DNA from: DASZIT01 sp963770635
Lineage (GTDB): Bacteria > Actinomycetota > Acidimicrobiia > Acidimicrobiales > RAAP-2
Length of the DNA: 64,000 bases
NCBI GenBank assembly: GCA_963770635.1
Contig: CAVYQI010000006.1
Location: forward strand, 434,001-498,000
Direction: 5' to 3'
The notes under the pieces are model-generated. The model saw only the letters and a program-made list of their open reading frames with translations, was not told the origin of the DNA and made no database searches. Within the stretch, counting starts at the first letter, position 1. Each line of letters starts with the position of its first letter. Of this stretch, positions 55,776-64,000 are shown piece by piece. Made by a program: the position numbers and the translations under genes.

Positions 55776-57894
55776 GTGCCCACCCGCGTTGCCGACCCCG
55801 GCACCCTGAACACCGATCCGTCGGACCCCTTGGCGGCGGGAGCCCCGGGGCAGATGCAACGGGTGTGGTGGGCGGTAACCGGGATCACGGTCATCCTCTG
55901 GGGACTCGAGTTGTTCGGCTACGTCGACATCTATCCCTGGGTGAGCCTGCTGGTCGTCTTTCTGTGCCTCTGGGGCCTGGGGACGGTCGCCGCCAGCCTC
56001 TTCCCGAGAGCGGTGGATCCCCGGCTGGCTGTCGCGCTGGCCTGGATCACCGTCGGGGTGGTGGTGGGGGCGTTCGTGGCCTGGGCCTTGCTGCAGATCG
56101 TGACCTCGCCAGGGTATGGGACCGACGAGATCGCCTTCGATCAGTATGCCGCTCAGCTCGTCGCTCATGGCCTGAACCCCTACACCCACTCGATGGCTCC
56201 GGCCTTCTCGCAGTTCCACGTCTCGCCGAACGGGTACACCTTCTTGCTCGACGGCAACCACGTGACGTCGCTCTCCTACCCGGCGCTGTCCTTCCTGTTC
56301 TACGTCCCGTTCGTGGCGCTGGGCTGGACCACCCAGACCGCGGTGGTGCTGAACGTGGTGGCCTGGGCGCTCGGGATCGTCGTCGCCTTCAAGCTGCTGC
56401 CCCGTTCGTATCGTCCGTTGGCGCTCGTGGTGGGCAGCCTCGGCATCTACGTCAGCTACGCCGTCGGCGGGGTGACCGATCCGGTGTTCATCCCCCTGCT
56501 CATCGGCGCAGTGTTCCGTTGGGACCGCTTTGTGACCCAGCGGGGGCCGAGCGCCTGGCGGGGTCCGATCCTGCTGGGCCTGGCCATGGCCGTCAAGCAG
56601 ACGCCCTGGCTGATCCTGCCCTTCCTGGCCGTCGGCATCGGGCTCGAGGCCGGCCGGCTTCAGGGATCGGCCGGGCAAGGCCTCAAGCGGGCCGGTCAGT
56701 ACGCGGCCATCGCCCTGGGTGCCTTCTTGCTGCCCAACCTGGTGTTCCTGATCATCAGCCCCTCGGCGTGGCTGTCGGGGATCCTGACCCCGTTGGTCAG
56801 CCACGCGGTCCCGGCGGGCCAGGGTCTGGTCGAGCTCAGTCTCTTCCTCGGCCTCGGCGGAGGCTCGCTGTCGGCCTACGCGTTGGCTCTGGTGGTGGTG
56901 TTCTTCTCCCTCCTCGCCACCTACCTGGTGACGTACCCACTGATGAAACCGCTGGCCCTGGTGCTCCCCTCGGTGGTGCTGTTCTTCTCGGCCCGATCGT
57001 TCGGGAGCTACCTGATCGCCCTGCTCCCGGCGGCGATCGTGGCCGCCGGCACCATCCAACGATCGCCGGGCTCCCCGGAGACGCCCGAAACCCCCGGGGA
57101 TGTCAAGCCGGTGACACCGCCCCGGGCCACCGATGTGGCGCCATTGGAAATGGGTGGTCGCCGGTGGGGCAACGTCCTCGGCGGTGGCGATTCTGGTGGT
57201 GTTCCTCTATGCCGCTCCGCTGTCGATCGACATCACCGCGGTGCGCACCAGCGGGCAACTGGCGACGGTGGTGGAGATCGGGATGTCGGTGACCAACAAT
57301 GCCGGAACCCAGGTGCAGCCTCACTTCAGCGTGGACAGCGGTGGCACCCTGACCTCCTTCTGGGTCACCCGGGGACCCAAGGTTCTGGCTGCGGGGCACC
57401 GCGCCAACTATGTCCTGTTGGCGCCCAACTTCTACGCCCAGCCCCCGATCACCGGCGGCTTCCAGGTGGTCGCCCTCACCAGCAACCCGGACTCGGTGAG
57501 CCGGAGCGGAACCTATCGCCCGACCACCTCACACGTGAGCCTCGATCCGGCGGCGGTCAATGCCGTGGTACCGGTGGGCCAGCCGGTGACCATCCACGCC
57601 GACCTGTTGAATTCGCTCGATGCCCCGGTGGCGGAGGCCGGCCAGCCGATCTATCTCGGACAGATCACCTACGCCCAGGAAGGGTTGCGGCTGAGCCGGG
57701 CCGTGATCAACGGCAGCGCACCGGGGCAGACGCCGGTGGTGGCCTACACCAACGCCCATGGGGTGGCGACCTTCGTCGTGGTCGGCACCCAGGTGGCCGA
57801 TGACCCGGTCTACTTCGAGGCGAACCTGGTCAACCTGGGCCAGTTCTACCCGTATGGGTACTCGGACCCGCTACCGATCCGCTTCGGTCCTTGA
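55776..57894 (+). CDS. GT87/DUF2029-like polytopic glycosyltransferase with extracytoplasmic tail, one frameshift
   Basis: About 705 aa. The first 440 residues have ten or more membrane helices, with the loop GYGTDEIAFDQYAAQLVAHG then NPYTHSMAP after helix 3, as in polyprenyl-phosphate-sugar-dependent GT-C enzymes of the GT87 family. Near 57100-57135 the frame changes; the second frame (MWRHWKWVVAGGATSS, another helix, then LSIDITAVRTSGQLATVVEI) encodes a beta-rich outer domain ending at 57894. The first frame meets no stop until 57803 although it is plainly non-coding there, so a frameshift is more likely than two genes. GTG start 13 bp after the lipoprotein. Confidence 0.75.
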
Positions 57895-57970
57895 GACGCG
57901 TGTCGGCGGGCCCGAGCGTCCTGGCGTCGAAGGCCGAGGGCAACGGAGCTGGGCCGGCCGCGATTTCGAC

Positions 57971-58392
57971 CTACGGGCCCCCCTGGGTCGGCGGAAAGGT
58001 GTCGATAATCGGTCGCACAGCGTCGACCACTCGCCCCGCCATCTCGACGATGACACGGGCTTCGGCGGCGCCGACAACCGGAAGATCGGCGGCATCGCGG
58101 CCATCGATCACCCAGGGGTCGAGGAGATCAAGATCGTCTTCATTGAGTTCCGGTCGAGTGACTTCGGGGTACAGCGCCAAAAGCCTGGTGAGGCCGTGGA
58201 TTTCGGGAACTCCCGATCGGCTGAGATCAATCCTGCCTTGAGCGCCATTTCCGCTGCCTGTTGGGACAGGAAGCACGCGATCCGGGGTGCAACGTCGGTT
58301 ACGCCGAGAATGGCCCGGGCCGCGGCGAGGTCCTCTTGTGCGAGACGGAGCCAACGATTGGCCGGCGGCTCAGACGGCGGATCGCCGCTCAT
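57971..58392 (-). CDS. HEPN-domain protein, one frameshift
   Basis: About 140 aa. NRWLRLAQEDLAAARAILG and APRIACFLSQQAAEMALKAG form the first HEPN helices; after a one-base loss near 58213 the frame continues VPEIHGLTRLLALYPEVTRP and AAEARVIVEMAGRVVDAV. Starts at ATG 58392 inside the end of the MNT gene (23-bp overlap). HEPN/MNT pairs form toxin-antitoxin systems in which MNT modifies or inhibits the HEPN ribonuclease. An R-x4-6-H catalytic motif is not evident. Confidence 0.7.
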
Positions 58393-58753
58393 AGACCACG
58401 ACGCCGTGATTCGCCGGCTCATACTCAGTGGACCCGATCACCAACCGATTGCGTTCAAAGTCCTCGGCGCTGGTGACGAGCAAGTCTCGAGGGACATCGA
58501 CCTCTCTTGTGGCTCGCCGAAGCTCGACCATAAGTTCCCGACGTCTGTGCGAGGGTGCCTCGTTCAAGACCACCAAAAGGTCGAGATCTGAGTCGGGACC
58601 GTCGGTTCCGTCGGCCACTGAGCCAAACAGGATTACCGAGACGGGATGGAATCGCTCGACGATCAGTGCCGTGACGTCGTCCGCCCAGTCACGGAGGCTG
58701 CGCCCACCCCAGGACGACTTACCATCTCGTACCTCGTAGTCCAGCACCGGCAT
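58370..58753 (-). CDS. MNT-type minimal nucleotidyltransferase
   Basis: 127 aa from ATG 58753, which follows GGAGGG. The signature is SVILFGSVADGTDGPDSDLD then LLVVLNEAP, giving G-S-x10-D-x-D metal ligands. Upstream frame extension (to 58810) lacks support. Paired and overlapping with the HEPN gene, in the usual order. Likely the antitoxin, acting by AMPylation or complex formation as known for other HEPN/MNT pairs. Confidence 0.82.
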   Translation of the reverse strand: MPVLDYEVRDGKSSWGGRSLRDWADDVTALIVERFHPVSVILFGSVADGTDGPDSDLDLLVVLNEAPSHRRRELMVELRRATREVDVPRDLLVTSAEDFERNRLVIGSTEYEPANHGVVVYERRSAV

Positions 58754-58946
58754 CCCTCCATGATGCCCCACCAGGGCAGTCGAGGTGGTTCTGACGCGGT
58801 CTCCATCCACTCAGTCAAGGAAGGCGTCCTCCAGTCCCCCGGTCGGTAGCCTTGGATCATCCAGCTGCGTGAGAAGATGCTGGCGGGTTGATGCGTCAGA
58901 GAAGTCACGGCATACTCGGGGCGGCTCGGCACCGGATTGGGGGGCC

Positions 58947-60752
58947 ATGTCTGACCGCTACCACGCCATCGAGGACCACGCCATCATCGGCGACCTTCAC
59001 ACCGTCGCACTGGTCGCCACCGATGGCACCATCGACTGGTGCTGCCTCCCCCGCTTCGACTCCCCCGCCGTCTTCGGGTCGCTGCTCGATGCCGACCGGG
59101 GGGGCAGCTTCTCGGTCAAGTGCCATGCGGAACGGACCAAACAGCTGTACATGCCCGAGTCCAACGTGCTGGTGACCAGATTCCTGGGGAAGGACTCGGT
59201 CGGGGAAGTCGTCGACTTCATGGTGCCCCACGACGCCGGGCTGTCCACCACCAGCTGGCCGCACCGGTTGGTCCGGCGGCTGCAGGCCGTCCGGGGAACG
59301 GTGGAGTTCGAGGTCCGGTGTGCGCCGGCTTTCAACTTCGCCCAGGCACCCCACACGGTGCAGGGGCTCGAACACGGTGGCGTGATCTTCACCACGCCGG
59401 GGGCGGAGATGGTGCTGCGGAGCACCCGCCCGATGTCGGTCGACGGATCGGCGGCCACCGCGGTGTTTCGACTGGAGCGCGGCGAGGGCGTGGACCTCAT
59501 CCTCGAATGGGGCAGTCGGATCCGTCCGCCGGTGGAGGGGGAGGCGGAGATGCTCTTCGACCGCACCTTGGAGTACTGGCGGACCTGGATCCGCCGCTCC
59601 CGGTACCACGGCCGTTACCGAGAGATGATCGAGCGTTCGGCGCTGGTGCTCAAGCTCCTGGTGTACCAGCCCACCGGCGCGCTGGTGGCGGCACCGACCA
59701 CCTCGCTGCCCGAGTTCATCGGGGGCAGCCGCAACTGGGACTACCGGTATACCTGGATCCGGGACGCCGCCTTCACGCTTTACGGGCTGATGCGCCTGGG
59801 GTACATGGAGGAGGCGGCCAGCTTCATGTCCTGGCTCGAGGCCCGCTGCCGGGAGGCTCCGCCGGAAACTGGGCTGCAGGTGCTGTACACGATCGACGGA
59901 AGTCCGGACATACCCGAGTCGATCCTCGAGCACCTGGAGGGCTACCGGGGCTCCCGCCCGGTGCGGGTCGGAAACGCCGCCGCCGACCAGTTCCAGATCG
60001 ACATCTACGGCGAGGTCATGGACTCGGTCTACCTGTTCAACAAGCACGGCCATCCCATCGCCTACGACCTCTGGGTCGCCCTCTCCCGGCAGCTGGACTG
60101 GCTGGAGAAGCACTGGGAACAGCCCGACGACGGCATCTGGGAGACCCGGGGCGGCCGACAGCGGTTCACCTACTCGTCCCTCATGACCTGGGTGGCCTTC
60201 GAGCGGGCGATGAGGCTCGCCCGCCAGCGCGGACTGCCCGCCCCGATCCTGCGCTGGCGGGACTGCGCCGACAACGCCTACAACACGGTGCAGCGGGACG
60301 GCTGGAATCCCGAGCGCAACGCTTACGTGCAGTACCCGGGAAGTTCCGCGCTCGACGCCTCCTTGCTGATCATGCCGCTGGTCAAATTCGCCGGGCCCAG
60401 TGATCCTCGGTTCCTGGCCACCTTGGACCGGATCACCGAGGAGCTGGTCACCGACAGCCTGGTCCGCCGCTACGAGACCGACGGCTCCGACGGCCTGGAC
60501 GGCGACGAGGGCACCTTCAATCTGTGCTCGTTCTGGTACGTGGAGGCGCTGACCCGGGCGGGCCGGATCACCGAGAGCCGCTACGTCTTCGAGAAGATGC
60601 TGACCTACGCCAATCACGTGGGCCTGTTCGCCGAGGAGATCGGTCCGGCCGGTGGGGCGCTCGGCAACTTCCCCCAGGCCTTCACCCACCTGGCCCTGAT
60701 CAGTGCGGCCGCCAACCTCGATCGGGCGCTGTCGGGTTTGTCGATCGACTGA
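58947..60752 (+). CDS. GH15 family glucoamylase/trehalase-like glycosidase
   Basis: 601 aa. N-terminus IEDHAIIGDLHTVALVATDG then TIDWCCLPRFDSPAVFGSLL is the actinobacterial GH15 opening. The (alpha/alpha)6 barrel starts at SLPEFIGGSRNWDYRYTWIR, with the general acid/base glutamate expected in DEGTFNLCSFWYVEAL and a second catalytic carboxylate earlier in the barrel. No signal peptide, so it is intracellular. Enzymes of this type hydrolyse alpha-glucans or alpha,alpha-trehalose. ATG 58947 is preferred over upstream in-frame codons because the conserved N-terminus follows at once. A 666-aa open frame on the other strand is its shadow. Confidence 0.9.
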   Translation: MSDRYHAIEDHAIIGDLHTVALVATDGTIDWCCLPRFDSPAVFGSLLDADRGGSFSVKCHAERTKQLYMPESNVLVTRFLGKDSVGEVVDFMVPHDAGLSTTSWPHRLVRRLQAVRGTVEFEVRCAPAFNFAQAPHTVQGLEHGGVIFTTPGAEMVLRSTRPMSVDGSAATAVFRLERGEGVDLILEWGSRIRPPVEGEAEMLFDRTLEYWRTWIRRSRYHGRYREMIERSALVLKLLVYQPTGALVAAPTTSLPEFIGGSRNWDYRYTWIRDAAFTLYGLMRLGYMEEAASFMSWLEARCREAPPETGLQVLYTIDGSPDIPESILEHLEGYRGSRPVRVGNAAADQFQIDIYGEVMDSVYLFNKHGHPIAYDLWVALSRQLDWLEKHWEQPDDGIWETRGGRQRFTYSSLMTWVAFERAMRLARQRGLPAPILRWRDCADNAYNTVQRDGWNPERNAYVQYPGSSALDASLLIMPLVKFAGPSDPRFLATLDRITEELVTDSLVRRYETDGSDGLDGDEGTFNLCSFWYVEALTRAGRITESRYVFEKMLTYANHVGLFAEEIGPAGGALGNFPQAFTHLALISAAANLDRALSGLSID

Positions 60753-60921
60753 CCGACGGGGGCCCGGGGGCCGGTCCGGGTCGCACTCCCTCTGTTCCCA
60801 CTCTGTTCCTTCGGGAGATCCACCGATGGGGGTGCTCATGACCATGGCGGAAGGGTTCGCCATTGTCCGCCTCCGCCCGGTGCCAATATCCATTTTACCG
60901 GTCATATGTTCGGAAAACTGA

Positions 60922-60927
60922 TACCAT
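60922..60927 (+). promoter_or_regulatory. Leaderless -10 box (TACCAT) of the wHTH-MNT gene
   Basis: TACCAT ends 6 nt before GTG 60934, in an AT-rich stretch. Confidence 0.5.
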
Positions 60928-60933
60928 GCGGAG

Positions 60934-61548
60934 GTGGACTACGTGCATTCCGTCGAAGCTCTCATCCCCGGTGTCCAGGGCCGGGTCCTTGGGGCACTGG
61001 CTCGCACGCAAGGCGACCTGTCCATGCGCCAGGTCGCAAAGCTAGCGGCTGTCAGCCAAACTCAAGCCAGTGAAGTGCTCGGCCGGTTGGGCAAGCTTGG
61101 CGTGATACAGCGCCGGGACGTTGGCCGTTCGGCTCTAGTCAGATTGGACCGATCGAACGCCGCAGCTCAGCTAGTCGAGCGTCTCGCCACGCTACACCGG
61201 GACGTGCTTGAGCAGCTCCGAGATGCCGCTGTGGATATCGCACCTGCTCCGGCCGCGCTTGTCGTATTCGGATCGTTCGCACGTGGGCAGGCCACACCGG
61301 CGAGTGACGTGGATGTGCTCGCGGTCCGACCGAAGGGCACTGGGGCCGACGATGAACATTGGGTTTCAAGCCTTGGCCAGTGGGCCGATCTCACCGGGCA
61401 TATCACCGGCAACCCGGTGAACCTCCTCGACGTGGCCCTGTCCGACGTGAGACCACGTCCGAAACTCAACGACAGATTGTGGCGGAACATCAAGACAGAC
61501 GGGATCGCGCTTGTAGGACCCGATCCCGCGGAGATCGCCGAACTGTGA
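60934..61548 (+). CDS. Winged-helix/MNT nucleotidyltransferase fusion
   Basis: 204 aa. Residues 1-75 are a winged helix (VQGRVLGALARTQGDLSMRQ, AAVSQTQASEVLGRLGKLGV); residues 100-190 an MNT domain (ALVVFGSFARGQATPASDVD, then VLAVRPKG) with the G-S and D-x-D pattern. It thus combines a DNA-binding autoregulator with a nucleotidyltransferase antitoxin in one chain. Its stop overlaps the GTG of the next gene by 3 bp. Confidence 0.82.
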   Translation: MDYVHSVEALIPGVQGRVLGALARTQGDLSMRQVAKLAAVSQTQASEVLGRLGKLGVIQRRDVGRSALVRLDRSNAAAQLVERLATLHRDVLEQLRDAAVDIAPAPAALVVFGSFARGQATPASDVDVLAVRPKGTGADDEHWVSSLGQWADLTGHITGNPVNLLDVALSDVRPRPKLNDRLWRNIKTDGIALVGPDPAEIAEL

Positions 61549-61979
61549 TCAAGCGAGGCAGCACTACCCGCCCAGGCACACCTGACGACGGCCGGGCATA
61601 CCTGGGCAAGGCGGCGGAATGGCTCGAGGCGGCTCAGGATGCAGATGAGCGAGGCAACCGCACAGCGACGGTCGGCGCGTGCGTACACGCTGGGATCGCC
61701 GCGGCCGACGCCATTTCTTGCGTTCTCCTCGGCGCACGATGGGCTGGTGAGCACTCAGGCGCATCGAGCCACGTCGAGACAGCCGGCACCGCTGAAGCAA
61801 AGGGCTGCGCCAGGCAACTTCGTACGTTGCTGCCTCTCAAGAATCAAGCGGAATACGACCCCAAACCGATTCCCGCCGCAACGGCAAGCAAGGCGCTGAC
61901 CGCGGCCCGCCGTGCAGTCTCGAACGCCCAAATCGTGATCAGTCAACTTCCGTCAACACGGCCCCGTCGATCTTCTTGA
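61545..61979 (+). CDS. HEPN-like protein partner of the wHTH-MNT protein
   Basis: 144 aa from GTG 61545. YLGKAAEWLEAAQDADERGN and TATVGACVHAGIAAADAISC are the helices of an HEPN fold, and QLRTLLPLKNQAEYDPKPIP resembles the Y/P segment of many HEPN proteins. The tail ALTAARRAVSNAQIVI is a final helix. Probable ribonuclease toxin of the second MNT/HEPN pair; catalytic R-x4-H not obvious. Confidence 0.72.
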   Translation: MIKRGSTTRPGTPDDGRAYLGKAAEWLEAAQDADERGNRTATVGACVHAGIAAADAISCVLLGARWAGEHSGASSHVETAGTAEAKGCARQLRTLLPLKNQAEYDPKPIPAATASKALTAARRAVSNAQIVISQLPSTRPRRSS

Positions 61980-62043
61980 GAGACCCCGCGGGTACATGCG
62001 CGGCGCCGCTCGCTTGATCGGCGAGTGCCGGGGGCCGGTCCAG

Positions 62044-63357
62044 TCAGCCGCCGGCGCCGTAGTGGGAATCGAAGATCAGCTCGCGATCACTCATCCCGAT
62101 CCGGGTGCCCGGGGCGATCACCGCCGGTTTGTCGGGGTCCAGCTTGATCCACTCGGAGGAGTCCGGCCGCAGGATGCGGGTCCCGTTGGCCGAGTGGGCA
62201 TCCTCGACCAGGACGTCCCATCCCTTGAGCAGGATGCGGGTGTGTACCCGTGACAGTCGCAGTTCGGGATCGTCGATCATCAACGGCCGGGCCTCCCCCG
62301 ACTGCACCAGCTCGGACCCTTCGGGCTCTCGCCCGATCACATAGGCCTGGTCGAGGGCGTAGGTCGCCCCGTCGTCCAGCACCAGCACCCCGAGCGGCGG
62401 CCGGGGCCCGCTCCGCAGGTCGTGGGTCTGGTGGACCATGGAGATGCCGCACAACCCGCAGAACCGCGCCTTCGGATCGTTGAAATGTCCCCGAGAGCAC
62501 GAAATCCCCTGGACCACGATCTCCCCGCTCCCCGGCTCCGACTCCGGACCGGGAGTCGGCTCCGGAGTCGGCGTCCCGATGGTGGCTCTGGGCAGTGGTC
62601 GGAGATCATCGGCGGGGAGCGGTTCGTCCAGGGCGATGGAGACGAACCCCGAATCGGCGCTGGCCGGTGCCGGCGCCGCCTGGACCGGGGCCGGCTCCGC
62701 CGGCGTGGGTGGCGCCTCCGGCTCCGCCGGGGGCGCGTGGCGAACCGGTGCCGGCGGCATCTTCGGGGGACCCGGAGGGGCGGCCGCTTCGGGCGGGCTC
62801 ACCTCGGGGGCACTCGGGACCTCGACCTCTTGGGCGGGGGGAGGACCCGAGGGCGATGATGCGCTCTCCCGCGGTGAGAGGGTGATGCCGGACCCGAGAA
62901 CCACGCCTTCTCGGAGGTCGACGCGGGGATCCCCTTCGGGCGCGTTGACGCCGCTGGGCGAGAGCACCAGCCGGTCGAACGGGTCCCGGACGACCCGGTC
63001 CACCCAGGTGGCCACGTCCCGCCCCGACAGCACCACGTCGTCGTGGCCGGGTTCGGCCAGGAGGAGATCCATGGAGCCGCAGAGCATCAGGGCCAGCCCT
63101 TCCTCGGACGCGGCCGCCACCGCGAACGAGCCCACCTCGTCCGGCTCGGCGCTGGTCACCAGGCCGGCCAGTTTGCGGATGAGCTTCCGCCCCGGCAGCG
63201 GCCCATAGGCGTCGCCGGCCTCGGCCACCAGGGCCAGGAGCTCGTCGTCGAACGCGGGTGTTGAGGACGTCTCCGGTAGCACGACGACGGCCCCACCCAG
63301 GTGGGCCACCAGCCCCTCTCCGGGGTGTACCCGCAACTGCAGATCGGCAATATTCAC
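62044..63357 (-). CDS. FHA-domain and zinc-ribbon protein
   Basis: 437 aa. Unknown N-terminal domain (residues 1-160; LQLRVHPGEGLVAHLGGAVV, GSFAVAAASEEGLALMLCGS), then a long Pro/Ala/Glu-rich linker (about 185-285), a zinc ribbon (CSRGHFNDPKARFCGLCG) and a C-terminal FHA domain with YVIGREPEGSELV, LSRVHTRILL and AHSANGTRIL, which binds phosphothreonine. GTG 63357 follows GGAGGAGG. The N-terminal domain recalls the serum-opacity/secretion-associated 'regulated output' proteins of actinobacteria, but no specific role can be given. A Ser/Thr kinase partner is expected elsewhere. Confidence 0.75.
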   Translation of the reverse strand: MNIADLQLRVHPGEGLVAHLGGAVVVLPETSSTPAFDDELLALVAEAGDAYGPLPGRKLIRKLAGLVTSAEPDEVGSFAVAAASEEGLALMLCGSMDLLLAEPGHDDVVLSGRDVATWVDRVVRDPFDRLVLSPSGVNAPEGDPRVDLREGVVLGSGITLSPRESASSPSGPPPAQEVEVPSAPEVSPPEAAAPPGPPKMPPAPVRHAPPAEPEAPPTPAEPAPVQAAPAPASADSGFVSIALDEPLPADDLRPLPRATIGTPTPEPTPGPESEPGSGEIVVQGISCSRGHFNDPKARFCGLCGISMVHQTHDLRSGPRPPLGVLVLDDGATYALDQAYVIGREPEGSELVQSGEARPLMIDDPELRLSRVHTRILLKGWDVLVEDAHSANGTRILRPDSSEWIKLDPDKPAVIAPGTRIGMSDRELIFDSHYGAGG

Positions 63358-63383
63358 GGTGGTGTTCTCCTCCTCCGAGGCGT

Positions 63384-63815
63384 TTAGATGACGCGCCCGC
63401 CCCGGAAGCGCCAATGGATGGCCGGCACCCGCATCGGCCCGTTCAAGAACATCCACACCACCAGCCAGACGGTGGCGAAGGCGATGATGTAGGAGGCGCC
63501 GTTCGGCTTGACCAGGCTGTGGGGGAGCGCCTTGAGGAGCACCCACACGACGATTCCCTCGGGGATGGCCAGCACCAGGGTGAAGAGGGCCGGCCAGTCC
63601 TTCTCCCACCGGAATTGCTGGAGCCCGTGGTAGATCAGCTCCCAGACGATGCCGACCCCGATGACCAGGCCGAGCACCAGGAAGGTCGCTTGGTACTTCT
63701 GGCTGACCGACGCCGTCTGGGGAAGGAACGGGGAGATGATCAGCAACCACAACCCACCGACGACGACCAGGGAGAAAATCCGGGTCTGAATGCGGCCGGC
63801 CAATGTAGGAACCAT
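63384..63815 (-). CDS. Four-helix membrane protein of unknown function
   Basis: 143 aa with four predicted helices: IFSLVVVGGLWLLIISPFL, ATFLVLGLVIGVGIVWELIY, LFTLVLAIPEGIVVWVLL and YIIAFATVWLVVWMFLNG. Preceding gene on the same strand as the FHA gene (26 bp gap), so probably cotranscribed. No family recognised. Confidence 0.6.
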   Translation of the reverse strand: MVPTLAGRIQTRIFSLVVVGGLWLLIISPFLPQTASVSQKYQATFLVLGLVIGVGIVWELIYHGLQQFRWEKDWPALFTLVLAIPEGIVVWVLLKALPHSLVKPNGASYIIAFATVWLVVWMFLNGPMRVPAIHWRFRGGRVI

Positions 63816-63828
63816 GGGTGTCCCCTCC

Positions 63829-64000
63829 TCAGATCTTCTTGTTCCGGGCCCAGCGCAGCCACTGCCGGGTCGACCGTAGCGGACCCAGTCGCTTGGCGAA
63901 GCCCTGACTGATCAGGTCGTCGGCGATCTCCTGGCCGGCGATCTGCAAGCCGAGGAACGTGTCCACCCCCGGGAAGTAGCCACCCAGGGTGGAGGCGCCG
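63829..64000 (-). CDS. C-terminal end of a hypothetical protein, cut by window
   Basis: 57 residues reading GASTLGGYFPGVDTFLGLQI ... ending LRSTRQWLRWARNKKI before the TGA at 63829. 13 bp before the membrane protein gene on the same strand, so likely the upstream member of the operon with the FHA gene. Too little remains for a family call. Confidence 0.6.
   Translation of the reverse strand, partial: GASTLGGYFPGVDTFLGLQIAGQEIADDLISQGFAKRLGPLRSTRQWLRWARNKKI

Noticed and set aside
55548..57059. 503-residue open frame on the minus strand opposite the GT87-like gene
   Set aside because: Charged Gln/Arg/His-rich composition typical of an antisense shadow; the plus strand encodes clear membrane helices.
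57133..57894. Separate gene for the extracytoplasmic C-terminal part of the GT87-like protein
   Set aside because: The upstream frame has no stop near 57133, so two genes would overlap by about 670 bp; a one-base shift within one gene is simpler. Not fully excluded.
58905..60905. 666-residue open frame on the minus strand over the GH15 gene
   Set aside because: It is the high-GC shadow of the glycosidase: no conserved motif, a composition rich in Arg/Gly/Pro/Val, and the plus-strand frame is fully conserved.

Overview
The window is high-GC DNA with tightly packed genes. It looks like a chromosomal segment of an actinobacterium, most likely of the Acidimicrobiia type. Supporting signs are several secreted proteins with type-2 cell-wall-binding (CWB2) repeats, proteins built from 'GYWLVASDGGIFSFGDA'-type repeats, LAFTG sorting signals, a Nur-type nickel operator, and many start codons 6-7 nt after a TANNNT box (leaderless promoters). 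No rRNA, tRNA, CRISPR array, insertion sequence or origin was recognised. The lineage is inferred from gene content only.

Layout. 0-15 kb is an exopolysaccharide/surface glycan locus: an O-antigen-ligase-like membrane protein, two GT4 glycosyltransferases, a GDP-mannose 3,5-epimerase-like enzyme, two methyltransferases, three left-handed beta-helix acyltransferases, a GT-A transferase, an acyl carrier protein, a Wzz/BY-kinase chain-length regulator and, divergently, a DUF4012 protein. 15-17 kb has two related LAFTG surface proteins flanking a membrane protein. 17-18.7 kb is a Fur/Nur regulator and a NiCoT nickel/cobalt permease with a Nur box. A Phd/PIN toxin-antitoxin pair and an inositol-monophosphatase-type enzyme follow.

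20.4-43.8 kb is devoted mostly to secreted proteins: three CWB2 proteins, two giant adhesin-like proteins (beta-helix, Ig-like repeats, C-terminal SDGGVFxFG repeats) and one stand-alone six-repeat protein. Between them lie an ECF sigma factor with a long membrane/extracytoplasmic extension and another GT4. Between about 26.9 and 33.7 kb the reading frame breaks every one to two hundred bases. Isolated one-base shifts, several in C/G runs, occur elsewhere. Both look more like consensus sequence error than true decay, so such genes are annotated as single genes with shifts.

43.9-48.0 kb is the most interesting unit: a compact seven-gene operon (transcribed right to left) of a Tat-exported DUF6916-like protein, a GNAT with a Nif11-like tail, a sulfotransferase, a second DUF6916-like protein and three phage Tail-Collar-like proteins, with no other phage genes. 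A second sulfotransferase-like gene lies divergently, preceded by a truncated copy of itself and a VapBC pair. 48.6-52.1 kb is a small island of toxin-antitoxin modules. 52.2-54.5 kb is an EthD / cytochrome P450 / TetR unit with a perfect 11-bp-arm palindrome. 54.8-64 kb holds a lipoprotein, a GT87-like membrane glycosyltransferase, a HEPN/MNT pair, a GH15 glucoamylase-like enzyme, a second MNT/HEPN pair with an MNT fused to a winged helix, an FHA/zinc-ribbon protein and two membrane or unknown proteins, the last cut by the window end.
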